Of a stretch of DNA of 8,247 bases, positions 1-5,944 are shown one piece after another. The DNA is from Intrasporangiaceae bacterium (GTDB lineage Bacteria > Actinomycetota > Actinomycetes > Actinomycetales > Dermatophilaceae). The notes under the pieces are model-generated. The model searched no databases. It was not told the origin of the DNA and saw only the letters and a program-made list of their open reading frames with translations. Every line of letters starts with the position of its first letter. Position 1 is the first letter of the stretch. The DNA lies in NCBI GenBank assembly GCA_012518475.1, contig JAAYSB010000184.1, positions 1-8,247 of the forward strand, written 5' to 3'. Position numbers and translations under genes: made by a program.

Positions 1-850
1 CCGCGCCCCACCGGAAGCCGACGCCGCCGAGGACGACGATGACGAGGAGCGTCAGGGTGAAGTCGGCCGAGGTGACCCGCGGCGTGGTGCCGGACTGGAG
101 GAGCACCATGCCCATACCCGCCATCGAGGCGAGCACACCCGCGGCCGTGAACACGAAGAGCCGGACGGTGTAGGGACGCAGGCCGAGGACCCGGACCCGG
201 AGCTCGTTCTCGCGTGCCGCGGCCGCGACGTGACCGATGCGGCTGCGCTCGATCCAGACCGAGGCGAGATAGACGACGACGAGAATCGCGAGCGCTATCC
301 AGTACAGGTTGATCGAGTTCCGCACGCCGATGAGCGCGCTCGGGACCATCGCCGAGGTGATCGAGACACCTTCCTCACCGCCGGTCAGACCACCGGTGTT
401 GCGGCGCACGAGGACGTTCATCGCCTGGGCGCACGCGAGAGTGACCATCGCGAAGGTGATCCCGGTGACCCGCAGGGCCAGGGCACCGACCCCGACGGAG
501 ACGACGAAGGCGATCGTCAGGGTGATGAGCACGGCGATGAGCAGCCCTACCCCGCTCGGCAGCTCGGCCGGCAGGAGACGGCGCAGGACGATCGCCAGTC
601 CGTAGGCGCCGGCACCGAAGAACAGGGCGTGACCGAACGAGAGCATCCCGCCGAGGCCGAAGACGAGGTGGTAGGAGAGCGCCAGCGCCGCGATGAGGAA
701 CGCATACGCGAGCACCTGCATCGTCCCCGGGGTGTACGTCGGTCCTGGCAGGACACCCGGAATGGTGATATTGAGCTTGGGCAGGAGCGCGACGAAGACG
801 ACGAGCAGCAACGCGAGGCCGCCCTTGATGAGTGAGGAACGGTGTGTCAT
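1..850 (-). CDS. livM: LivM-type branched-chain amino acid ABC transporter permease (3' end missing)
   Basis: This is the second membrane subunit of a HAAT-family importer, which forms the transmembrane pore with the LivH-type partner. I translated it by hand from the ATG at 850; the frame stays open for 283 codons to the left edge, so the C-terminus (probably a few dozen residues) lies outside the window. A hydrophobic first helix at about residues 7-23 is followed by the family signature GMLSFGHALFFGAGAY (68-83), the loop TGGLTGGEEG (152-161), the cytoplasmic coupling segment ARENELRVRVLG (212-223) and LLVIVVLGGVG near the visible end. All of these match LivM proteins in kind and order. The ATG overlaps the upstream livH stop by four bases (ATGA) and has a strong GGGGAGGA ribosome site, so translation is probably coupled. 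The substrate is unknown; amino acid, amide and urea systems share this fold. Confidence 0.93.
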   Translation of the reverse strand, partial: MTHRSSLIKGGLALLLVVFVALLPKLNITIPGVLPGPTYTPGTMQVLAYAFLIAALALSYHLVFGLGGMLSFGHALFFGAGAYGLAIVLRRLLPAELPSGVGLLIAVLITLTIAFVVSVGVGALALRVTGITFAMVTLACAQAMNVLVRRNTGGLTGGEEGVSITSAMVPSALIGVRNSINLYWIALAILVVVYLASVWIERSRIGHVAAAARENELRVRVLGLRPYTVRLFVFTAAGVLASMAGMGMVLLQSGTTPRVTSADFTLTLLVIVVLGGVGFRWGA

Positions 851-1725
851 GTGAGCTTCCTCCCCATCAGACCGCTGGGTCGCACGAGCAGGACAGCGGC
901 GAGAGCGAGGACGATGATGAGGTCACCGGTCCCGCCGAGATAGAAGTTGGCGAACTGCTGGAGCACTGCGACAAGCACCGACGCGATGGCGGCACCGGGG
1001 AGCGACCCCAGTCCGCCGATGACGGTGACGATGAACGCATAGATGAGCATCGAGGTGCCCTGGTGGGCCGAGACGTTGCCGTAGTACACGCTCGCGAGGA
1101 CACCGCCGAGGCCGGCCGCCGCACCACCGATGGCGAAGACCAGCGTGAAGGACTTGCGCACGTCGATGCCGAGGGCCGTGACCATCGTCCGGTTCTCGAC
1201 GCCGGCCCGGATGATGAGCCCGTAGCGGGTGAAACGGAGGAACAGCACGATCGCGGCGAGCACGATCGCGGCGCAGGCGATGAGCAGCCAGATGTGGTTG
1301 GGGATCCGCGCCCCGAGGATCTCCGTCGTCCCTCGCAACCACGGCACCTTGCTCGTGATGATGGGGTCGGTGCCCCAGATCCCTTCGAAGAGCGCGACGG
1401 TCGCGAGCCCGAGACCGACCGTGACGAGCACCTGTTCGATGTGGCGGTTGTAGAGCCGGCGGATGAAGAGCAGCTCGGTGACGATCGCGAACAGGGCGCC
1501 GACGACGATGCCGGTGAGCATCGAGACGAACAGTCCGCCCCACGTCCCGTCGCCGACCCGCCGGCCGACCTCCCAGCCGACGAGGCCGCCGAGAGTGAGG
1601 AACGAGCCGTGCGCGAAGTTGAGGACGTGCATGAGCCCGTAGATGAGCGAGAGTCCGCTCGCCACGAGGAAGTACAGCGCGCCCAGGCCGATGCCCGTGA
1701 TGAGCAGGAGGATGACGGTGCTCAT
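847..1725 (-). CDS. livH: LivH-type branched-chain amino acid ABC transporter permease
   Basis: This 292-residue integral membrane protein has the usual LivH length. It pairs with the LivM-type subunit to form the channel. The sequence is mostly hydrophobic helices. The N-terminus GALYFLVASGLSLIYGLMHV (15-34) runs straight into LNFAHGSF (35-42), the diagnostic LivH motif. A mid-protein segment RAGVENRTMVTALGIDV matches the cytoplasmic loop that contacts the ATPases. Near the end, VIGGLGSLPGA and the final VLLVRPSGLMGRK are also family hallmarks. The start ATG overlaps the livF stop (ATGA, 1722-1725), with a strong GGGGAGGTG site just upstream. The stop overlaps the LivM start in the same way. 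It is intact, and nothing in it is unusual for the family. The family assignment is secure, the transported compound is not. Confidence 0.96.
   Translation of the reverse strand: MSTVILLLITGIGLGALYFLVASGLSLIYGLMHVLNFAHGSFLTLGGLVGWEVGRRVGDGTWGGLFVSMLTGIVVGALFAIVTELLFIRRLYNRHIEQVLVTVGLGLATVALFEGIWGTDPIITSKVPWLRGTTEILGARIPNHIWLLIACAAIVLAAIVLFLRFTRYGLIIRAGVENRTMVTALGIDVRKSFTLVFAIGGAAAGLGGVLASVYYGNVSAHQGTSMLIYAFIVTVIGGLGSLPGAAIASVLVAVLQQFANFYLGGTGDLIIVLALAAVLLVRPSGLMGRKLT
858..865 (-). promoter_or_regulatory. Ribosome binding site of the LivM-type gene
   Basis: The minus strand reads GGGGAGGA, with seven bases between it and the ATG at 850. It is a near-consensus Shine-Dalgarno inside the last codons of the preceding permease gene, and it supports this start even though the two genes overlap by ATGA. 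Confidence 0.75.
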
Positions 1726-2489
1726 GCCGACACCTCCCCGGCCGATGCGGAGGGGGTATGCGCGGGTCCCGTTGCGTGGTCGTCGTCGCCGCCGGAGACG
1801 CCGAGGTGACGCTGGATGAGATCGGCGTCGTCGAGGAACTCCGCTGCGGGACCGCGGTGGACGACGCGTCCACCGGACAGGACGATGACGTCCTGGGCGA
1901 GCTCGCGCACGACGAAGAGGTTCTGCTCGACGAGGCGCATCGGGGTGGTCTCGGCCGCGGTCTTGAGTACGCGGGCGACCTCGTTGACCAGACGCGGGGC
2001 CAGGCCCTTCGTCGGCTCGTCGACAAGCAGGAGCTCGTTGTCGTTGAGGAGTCCCCGGGCGAGCGAGACCATCTGCTGCTGACCTCCGGAGAGGGTGCCG
2101 GCGAGCTGCGGGCCGCGCTGGGTCAGCTCAGGGAACAGCTCGTTGACCAGGGCGCGGTTGGGCTTGGGCTGGCGCACCGCGAGGGCGAGGTTCTCATCGA
2201 CGGACAACGTCGCGAACACCTCACGGTCCTCCGGGATGTAGGCGATGCCGCGCTGGACGATCCGATCGGTGCGCAGCCGCTCGATCGGCGTGCCCTGGAA
2301 CTCGATGCTGCCGTCTCGCTCGATGATGCCGAGGATCGCCTTGATCGTGGATGACTTGCCGACCCCGTTGCGGCCGAGGAGGGCGGTGACACCCGTCGGC
2401 GCGACGTCGAACGAGACGTCCTCGACGACCTGCTGGCCGCTGATGCGCGCATACAGGTTGCGGACGGCGAGGATGGGTGCGGTGCTCAC
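1722..2489 (-). CDS. livF: LivF-type branched-chain amino acid ABC transporter ATP-binding protein
   Basis: This 255-residue cytoplasmic ATPase is one of the two nucleotide-binding subunits of the importer. It has a Walker A motif GRNGVGKS (39-46), the LivF-typical YIPEDREVF region (84-92), the ABC signature LSGGQQQ (133-139) and Walker B LLLVDEPTKGLAP (153-165). VEQN (187-190) places Gln189 where most ABC ATPases have the switch histidine; this substitution is normal for LivF proteins. The last 20 or so residues (GGDDDHATGP and a Ser/Ala-rich end) extend past the usual LivF C-terminus and look disordered. The start codon is GTG at 2489, overlapping the LivG stop as GTGA. GGGGAG at 2495-2500 is a plausible ribosome site. 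The gene ends in an ATGA overlap with the LivH-type permease. Confidence 0.95.
   Translation of the reverse strand: MSTAPILAVRNLYARISGQQVVEDVSFDVAPTGVTALLGRNGVGKSSTIKAILGIIERDGSIEFQGTPIERLRTDRIVQRGIAYIPEDREVFATLSVDENLALAVRQPKPNRALVNELFPELTQRGPQLAGTLSGGQQQMVSLARGLLNDNELLLVDEPTKGLAPRLVNEVARVLKTAAETTPMRLVEQNLFVVRELAQDVIVLSGGRVVHRGPAAEFLDDADLIQRHLGVSGGDDDHATGPAHTPSASAGEVSA
1731..1739 (-). promoter_or_regulatory. Ribosome binding site of the LivH-type gene
   Basis: The minus strand carries GGGGAGGTG, with the GGAGG core seven bases before the ATG at 1725. It lies within the codons for the extreme C-terminal tail of the LivF-type ATPase, which suggests coupled translation with independent ribosome loading. 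Confidence 0.75.
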
Positions 2490-3241
2490 ACGCTCTCCCC
2501 GAGATAGGCGCTCTGAACGGTGGGATTGGCCATGATCGCCTCAGGGGTATCGACGGCGAGCACCTCGCCGTGGTGGAGGACTGCGACGCGGTCGACGAGG
2601 CCGAGGACGACCTCCATGTGGTGCTCGACGAGGAGCACGGTGCGACCCGAGCGGTGCAGTCGGCGGATCACCTCGACCAGGCCCGGGACGTCGCCGGAGC
2701 CGACGCCGGCCATCGGCTCGTCGAGGAGGACGACCCGCGGTTCGGTCGCGAGAAGCATCGCGATCTCGAGCTTGCGCTTGTCACCGTGGGACAGGACACC
2801 GGCCTGGGCATCGGCGTGGTGCCCGAGGTCGACCTCTTCGAGGTGACCCCGGGCGACCGTCGTCGCCTCGTCACCGGCACGGGGGAAGGTGAAGGGTGAG
2901 GTGGCCTTGCCGAGCCGTGCCTGAGCGGCCATCCGGACGTTCTCGAGTGAGGTGAGTCCGGGGAAGACGCTCGAGGTCTGGAAGGTCCGACCGAGACCGA
3001 CCCGCGCCCGCCGGTGGATGGGCATCGTGGTGACGTCCTCACCCTCGAGCAGCACGCGGCCGCTCGTCGGGGTGTGGACGCCGGAGACGATGTTGAACAG
3101 CGTCGTCTTGCCGGCCCCGTTGGGGCCGATGACGCCGAGCATCTCGTGCTCCGCCACGGCGAGGTCGACGTCCTTGAGGATCGTCGCCCCACCGATGCGC
3201 AGTCCGATGCCCTCGAGGGCGAGTGCGGGTCGGTCGGTCAT
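2486..3241 (-). CDS. livG: LivG-type branched-chain amino acid ABC transporter ATP-binding protein
   Basis: This 251-residue cytoplasmic ATPase partners the LivF-type subunit to power uptake. Walker A is GPNGAGKT (39-46), the Q-loop is RTFQ with Gln88, Walker B is VVLLDEP (170-176) and the switch histidine is His206 in VEHHMEVV. The signature is LSHGDKRKLEIAM (150-162), in which the second glycine-region residue of the usual LSGGQ is His; this LSHG form occurs in a branch of LivG/UrtD-like ATPases. The C-terminal stretch ANPTVQSAYLGE is the standard LivG ending. The ATG at 3241 lies 41 bases after the binding-protein stop. The only upstream Shine-Dalgarno-like sequence (GGAG) is about 13 bases away, so initiation may be weaker than for the other genes. 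The stop overlaps the next start as GTGA. Confidence 0.95.
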   Translation of the reverse strand: MTDRPALALEGIGLRIGGATILKDVDLAVAEHEMLGVIGPNGAGKTTLFNIVSGVHTPTSGRVLLEGEDVTTMPIHRRARVGLGRTFQTSSVFPGLTSLENVRMAAQARLGKATSPFTFPRAGDEATTVARGHLEEVDLGHHADAQAGVLSHGDKRKLEIAMLLATEPRVVLLDEPMAGVGSGDVPGLVEVIRRLHRSGRTVLLVEHHMEVVLGLVDRVAVLHHGEVLAVDTPEAIMANPTVQSAYLGESV

Positions 3242-3282
3242 GACTTCGTCAGATCTCCAGCTCGGTTCGGCCGTGGGGCTCG

Positions 3283-4566
3283 TCAGCTGCCCGCGACCGG
3301 CGGGGCAACCTCGGAGGCGTCGACGGTGTCGATGAGCTCTGGCGCGAACTGACCGCCCTCACCGGCGACCAGCTTGACCTGGTACATCGGCTGGAGGACG
3401 GCGTGGTCCTCCGCCCGGATCTCGACGTCACCCTTGACCGAGGAGAAGGTCGCACCCTCGAGGGCGCTGATCATCGCCTGCACATCGGTGCCGCCACCCT
3501 CGGTGAGGGCGTGCGCGATCATCTGAGCGGCGAGGAAGCCGTCCGGGGAGAACAGGTCACCGACCTGGCCGTCGGCTTCGAGGGCGTCGAGCATGGCCTG
3601 CTCAGCCTCGGTCTGACCGGCACCGGCGAAGTAGTGGTTGAGGAAGGAGAGGTCCTCGCTCGCGGCGCCGTAGGCCTGGTAGGACGCGACGTCCCCGAGA
3701 CCGGTGACGACGGTCGTCTGCTCGAAGACACCCTGCTGCTGGAGGGCCTCCCACATCGCACCGGTGGTGGCGCCGGCCCACGCGACGAACACCATGTCGG
3801 GCTCGGAGTTGACGATCTGCGTGGCGAACGGCGTGAACTCGGTCGCGTCCTCCGCGACGAGGACGCTGGAGACCTCGGCGCCGGCGCCACCGAGGACGGC
3901 CTCGACACCGGCGACGTTGCCCTGGCCGAACGCGTTGTCCTGGGCGAAGACGAGCACGCTCTTGCCGGAGATGTCGTCGAGGAAGGTCCCAGCGGTCGCG
4001 ACGTCCTGGAAGGTCTGCCGGCCGGAGCGGAAGGTGTACTCGTTGATCCCGGTGACGGCGTCGGTCGCGGCCGGACCGGAGATGAACAGCGTCTCGTTCT
4101 GCACGGCCTGCTCGGCGAGCTGGGTGGCGATACCCGAGGAGGCCGAGCCGGCGATGATGGTGACGCCCTGACCGACGAGGTCCTTGAACTGGGTGACCGC
4201 TGTGTCGGGGTTGCCCTGGTCGTCGACCCACTCGAAGGTGACGTCGAAGCCGTCCAGCTCACCGTCGCCCTCGGTCACGTAGTCCCAGCCCGCCTCGAAT
4301 CCGGACTGGTAGGCCGCGCCGTACGCGCCCAGCGGGCCGGTCAGCGAGGTGAGCATCCCGACGGTGACGGGGGTCGCCTCGCCCGCGGGGGCCTCGGCGT
4401 CGGTCTCGGCGTCAGTGGCGCCGTCGGTTCCGGCGTCAGTTGCGGTGTCGGCCGTGCCGGCGTCGCTGCCGGTCTCGGAGTCGGTTGGGCTGGGCGCGCA
4501 GGCCGAGAGCGCCAGGGCCGAGGCGGCCGCGAGCGTCACCGCGACCTTCGAGTAGGAGATCCTCAT
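3283..4566 (-). CDS. Lipoprotein substrate-binding protein of a HAAT-type (Leu/Ile/Val-like) ABC importer
   Basis: This is a 427-residue extracytoplasmic binding protein anchored to the membrane by a lipid. It has a positively charged start, a hydrophobic stretch (about 8-19) and the lipobox LSAC with the predicted lipidated Cys23. A Thr/Asp/Ala-rich linker (about 24-66) follows. The periplasmic-binding type I fold then opens with VTVGMLTSLTGPLGAYGAAY, followed by FEWVDDQGNPDTAV and the GSASSGIATQLAEQA segment that usually lines the ligand pocket, as in LivJ/LivK, AmiC and UrtA relatives. The start at 4566 is preferred because it gives a proper signal peptide and has GAAAGG seven bases upstream. 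A GTG at 4632 in the same frame would add 22 charged residues ahead of the signal sequence. It is the first gene of the operon, which fits the high expression binding proteins need. The ligand cannot be assigned: branched-chain amino acids, amides, urea or aromatic acids all remain possible. Confidence 0.92.
   Translation of the reverse strand: MRISYSKVAVTLAAASALALSACAPSPTDSETGSDAGTADTATDAGTDGATDAETDAEAPAGEATPVTVGMLTSLTGPLGAYGAAYQSGFEAGWDYVTEGDGELDGFDVTFEWVDDQGNPDTAVTQFKDLVGQGVTIIAGSASSGIATQLAEQAVQNETLFISGPAATDAVTGINEYTFRSGRQTFQDVATAGTFLDDISGKSVLVFAQDNAFGQGNVAGVEAVLGGAGAEVSSVLVAEDATEFTPFATQIVNSEPDMVFVAWAGATTGAMWEALQQQGVFEQTTVVTGLGDVASYQAYGAASEDLSFLNHYFAGAGQTEAEQAMLDALEADGQVGDLFSPDGFLAAQMIAHALTEGGGTDVQAMISALEGATFSSVKGDVEIRAEDHAVLQPMYQVKLVAGEGGQFAPELIDTVDASEVAPPVAGS
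4393..4464 (-). repeat. Low-complexity Asp/Thr/Ala/Gly linker codons in the binding-protein gene
   Basis: Residues 35-58 of the binding protein are almost entirely Asp, Thr, Ala, Gly and Glu in short imperfect units such as TDAG, TDGA and TDAE. The DNA repeats a GTCGGCGTC-like unit imperfectly. It follows the lipidated Cys23 and probably acts as a flexible acidic tether between the membrane anchor and the folded domain. Such tethers are common in actinobacterial lipoproteins. Confidence 0.7.
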
Positions 4567-4573
4567 GGGTGTG

Positions 4574-4579
4574 CCTTTC
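4574..4579 (-). promoter_or_regulatory. Ribosome binding site deciding the binding-protein start
   Basis: GAAAGG on the minus strand sits seven bases before the ATG at 4566. It supports that start over the upstream in-frame GTG at 4632, which would spoil the signal peptide. Confidence 0.65.
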
Positions 4580-4658
4580 AGTGCAACGAGGGGACTGCGA
4601 TGACGAAGTTCCTGGCGTTCGCGGTGGCGCACCGAGCACGACGTTGTGCCAACACGAA

Positions 4659-4683
4659 CCTGACAGGTGATTCAGGTGTCAGG
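4659..4683. promoter_or_regulatory. Inverted repeat over the transporter transcription start, operator candidate
   Basis: The two arms CCTGACA and TGTCAGG are perfect 7-bp inverted repeats separated by 11 bases. Inside the same 25 bases, CAGGTG occurs twice, nine bases apart (4664 and 4673), and ACCTGACAGGT at 4658-4668 is itself a smaller palindrome. The element begins two bases downstream of the predicted -10 hexamer and covers the expected +1 (about 4678). This is where a repressor would block initiation. It could instead form a weak hairpin at the mRNA 5' end. I do not recognise it as the box of a known regulator, and no regulator gene is adjacent unless it is the winged-helix gene next door, which belongs to a DNA-repair-like superfamily. 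Confidence 0.5.
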
Positions 4684-4684
4684 A

Positions 4685-4713
4685 AACGTAGCCCACACGG
4701 TGCTGGGCGTCAA
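4685..4713 (-). promoter_or_regulatory. Promoter of the ABC transporter operon
   Basis: On the minus strand TTGACG (4713-4708) is followed by exactly 17 bases and then TACGTT (4690-4685). The -35 matches TTGACA at five of six positions, and the -10 has the essential TA...T pattern. Predicted start is about 4678, giving a 5' untranslated region of roughly 110 bases before the binding-protein ATG. It lies in the 177-base gap between the winged-helix stop and the binding-protein start. Besides the inverted repeat, the leader holds only a small CGGTG-gcg-CACCG stem (4622-4634). Confidence 0.65.
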
Positions 4714-4743
4714 GCGACCGTGATCATTTCGAGATGGTTCGCC

Positions 4744-5919
4744 TCAGGGCAGCGGCTCGCCTTTCATGACCTGCGACTTGTAGACCGAGGTGATGACCAC
4801 CCCGTCGAGGAACCGGGTGAGCCTCTCGGCTTCGGCGGCGAGCCGCTCCACCGCGGCATCGTCGGTTCCCGGGCGGGTCACGACGGAGACCACCCCCTCC
4901 GGATCCTGCACCCACGCGCCGACGATCCGTCCGTTCCACCAGGCCGTCGTCCCGATGTTGCCGTTGGTGTCGACGAGATACGGGACGTCCTCCGGGGCGA
5001 GGTACCAGTCCCGCTGCTTCCAGCCCATCGACGTCGAGTCGAGGGTGGGCAGCAGCGCCGCCCAGTCATCCACCACAGCGTCGCGGTCGCTGTCATCGGG
5101 CAGGACATAGCCGACCAGCCCGTCCTCGAGGTCGACACTGACGGCGCCGATGTCCGCGAGGGCCTGGCGCACGATCCCCTTCGTCGCGCCGAACCACCAG
5201 ACGATGTCCGTCTCGGTCGCCGGACCGAAGGCGGCGAGATAGCGGGCGGTGAGCGTCGCATACCCCTCCTGGGAATCGGTGCGTGCGGGCACCTCATCGA
5301 GCCAGTGCTCGATCGCCGCCCACCGGGGGCGGGAGGTGCGCCAGTGGCCGGTGTTCTCGGCACGCATGATTCGCCCCTCGGCGCCGAGGAGGACGAGGAC
5401 GCGGGGCGCAAGCGGCTGGCTGCCGCCGTACGACTTGCCAACCGCATACTCGATCCGGCCCTCGATCTCAGGCACCTGCTCGCGCAGCTCGGCCGCCGAG
5501 AGCGCCGACCCGTCGGAGAGCCGCTCGAGGACCGCGGCTGACGCGGTGCGCAGCCAGGCTGTCCCGTCCTTCGCGAGACCCGCCCGCTCGATGTCCCGGG
5601 AGATGACCCGCCACTGCTCGGCGGCGACCCGGGCGCTCGTGCTCCCCCAGACGTGCGGGAGCAGGTCGCGCGGAAAGGTGAACAGCGTCCGGCGCATCGC
5701 CAGCTGCTTGACGACAGAGCGGTCCGCATAGAGCGCCTGCTCGACGTCTGCGACCGACAGGTCGGTGCGGGCCGCGACCCCGAGGTGGACGGTCGGGGGC
5801 TCGGTCGAGTGCAGGGCGACGAGTCGGTCGGCGACGGCCTCGACGGAGGCGAGTCGGCTCGCCGGGGTCAGAGCGTGCCTCGTCGCGAGGCGGGCCCGGC
5901 GCTGGGCGTTGGTGATCAC
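4744..5919 (-). CDS. Winged-helix DNA-binding protein, HTH_42 family (AlkZ/YcaQ superfamily)
   Basis: This 391-residue protein has the usual length of HTH_42 (PF06224) members, whose studied relatives AlkZ and YcaQ are DNA glycosylases that unhook crosslinks or excise bulky adducts. Recognisable parts are the N-terminal helix RRARLATRHAL (7-17), the segment ending LVALHSTEPPTVHLG (33-47), a middle RRTLFTFPRDLLPHVW that matches the family R.T.h.. stretch, TARYLAAFGPATETDIVWWFG (third winged-helix domain) and a C-terminal NGRIVGAWV strand. Where AlkZ has QxQ and YcaQ QxD, this protein has His37-Ser38-Thr39, so glycosylase activity is uncertain and a plain DNA-binding or regulatory role is possible. 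The GTG at 5919 is chosen because the family homology begins there. Upstream codons overlap the CoA-transferase gene and look unlike the family. No good Shine-Dalgarno precedes it. It starts 25 bases after the CoA-transferase stop, probably in one transcript. Confidence 0.85.
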   Translation of the reverse strand: MITNAQRRARLATRHALTPASRLASVEAVADRLVALHSTEPPTVHLGVAARTDLSVADVEQALYADRSVVKQLAMRRTLFTFPRDLLPHVWGSTSARVAAEQWRVISRDIERAGLAKDGTAWLRTASAAVLERLSDGSALSAAELREQVPEIEGRIEYAVGKSYGGSQPLAPRVLVLLGAEGRIMRAENTGHWRTSRPRWAAIEHWLDEVPARTDSQEGYATLTARYLAAFGPATETDIVWWFGATKGIVRQALADIGAVSVDLEDGLVGYVLPDDSDRDAVVDDWAALLPTLDSTSMGWKQRDWYLAPEDVPYLVDTNGNIGTTAWWNGRIVGAWVQDPEGVVSVVTRPGTDDAAVERLAAEAERLTRFLDGVVITSVYKSQVMKGEPLP

Positions 5920-5944
5920 CGGCCCAGCCAACCAGATCGGACCG

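Noticed and set aside
230..1809. Two long plus-strand frames opposite the LivM and LivH permease genes.
   Set aside because: Their products are highly charged Asp/Arg/Glu-rich sequences typical of shadows of hydrophobic membrane genes in GC-rich DNA, and the minus strand clearly encodes permeases.
3242..3282. Possible terminator or attenuator between the binding-protein and LivG-type genes.
   Set aside because: I could not find a stable inverted repeat in these 41 bases.
4567..4632. N-terminal extension of the binding protein from the GTG at 4632.
   Set aside because: It would place 22 mostly charged residues before a good lipoprotein signal peptide, and the ATG at 4566 has its own ribosome site.
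4622..4634. Small CGGTG-gcg-CACCG stem in the transporter leader, considered as a riboswitch or attenuator part.
   Set aside because: A 5-bp stem with a 3-base loop is expected by chance in such GC-rich DNA, and no riboswitch core or leader peptide is recognisable.
3403..5541. A 712-codon plus-strand open frame antisense to the binding-protein and winged-helix genes.
   Set aside because: It is a by-product of high G+C codon bias: it opposes two well-supported genes, crosses the transporter promoter, and its translation is Gly/Arg/Asp/Glu-rich with no recognisable domain.
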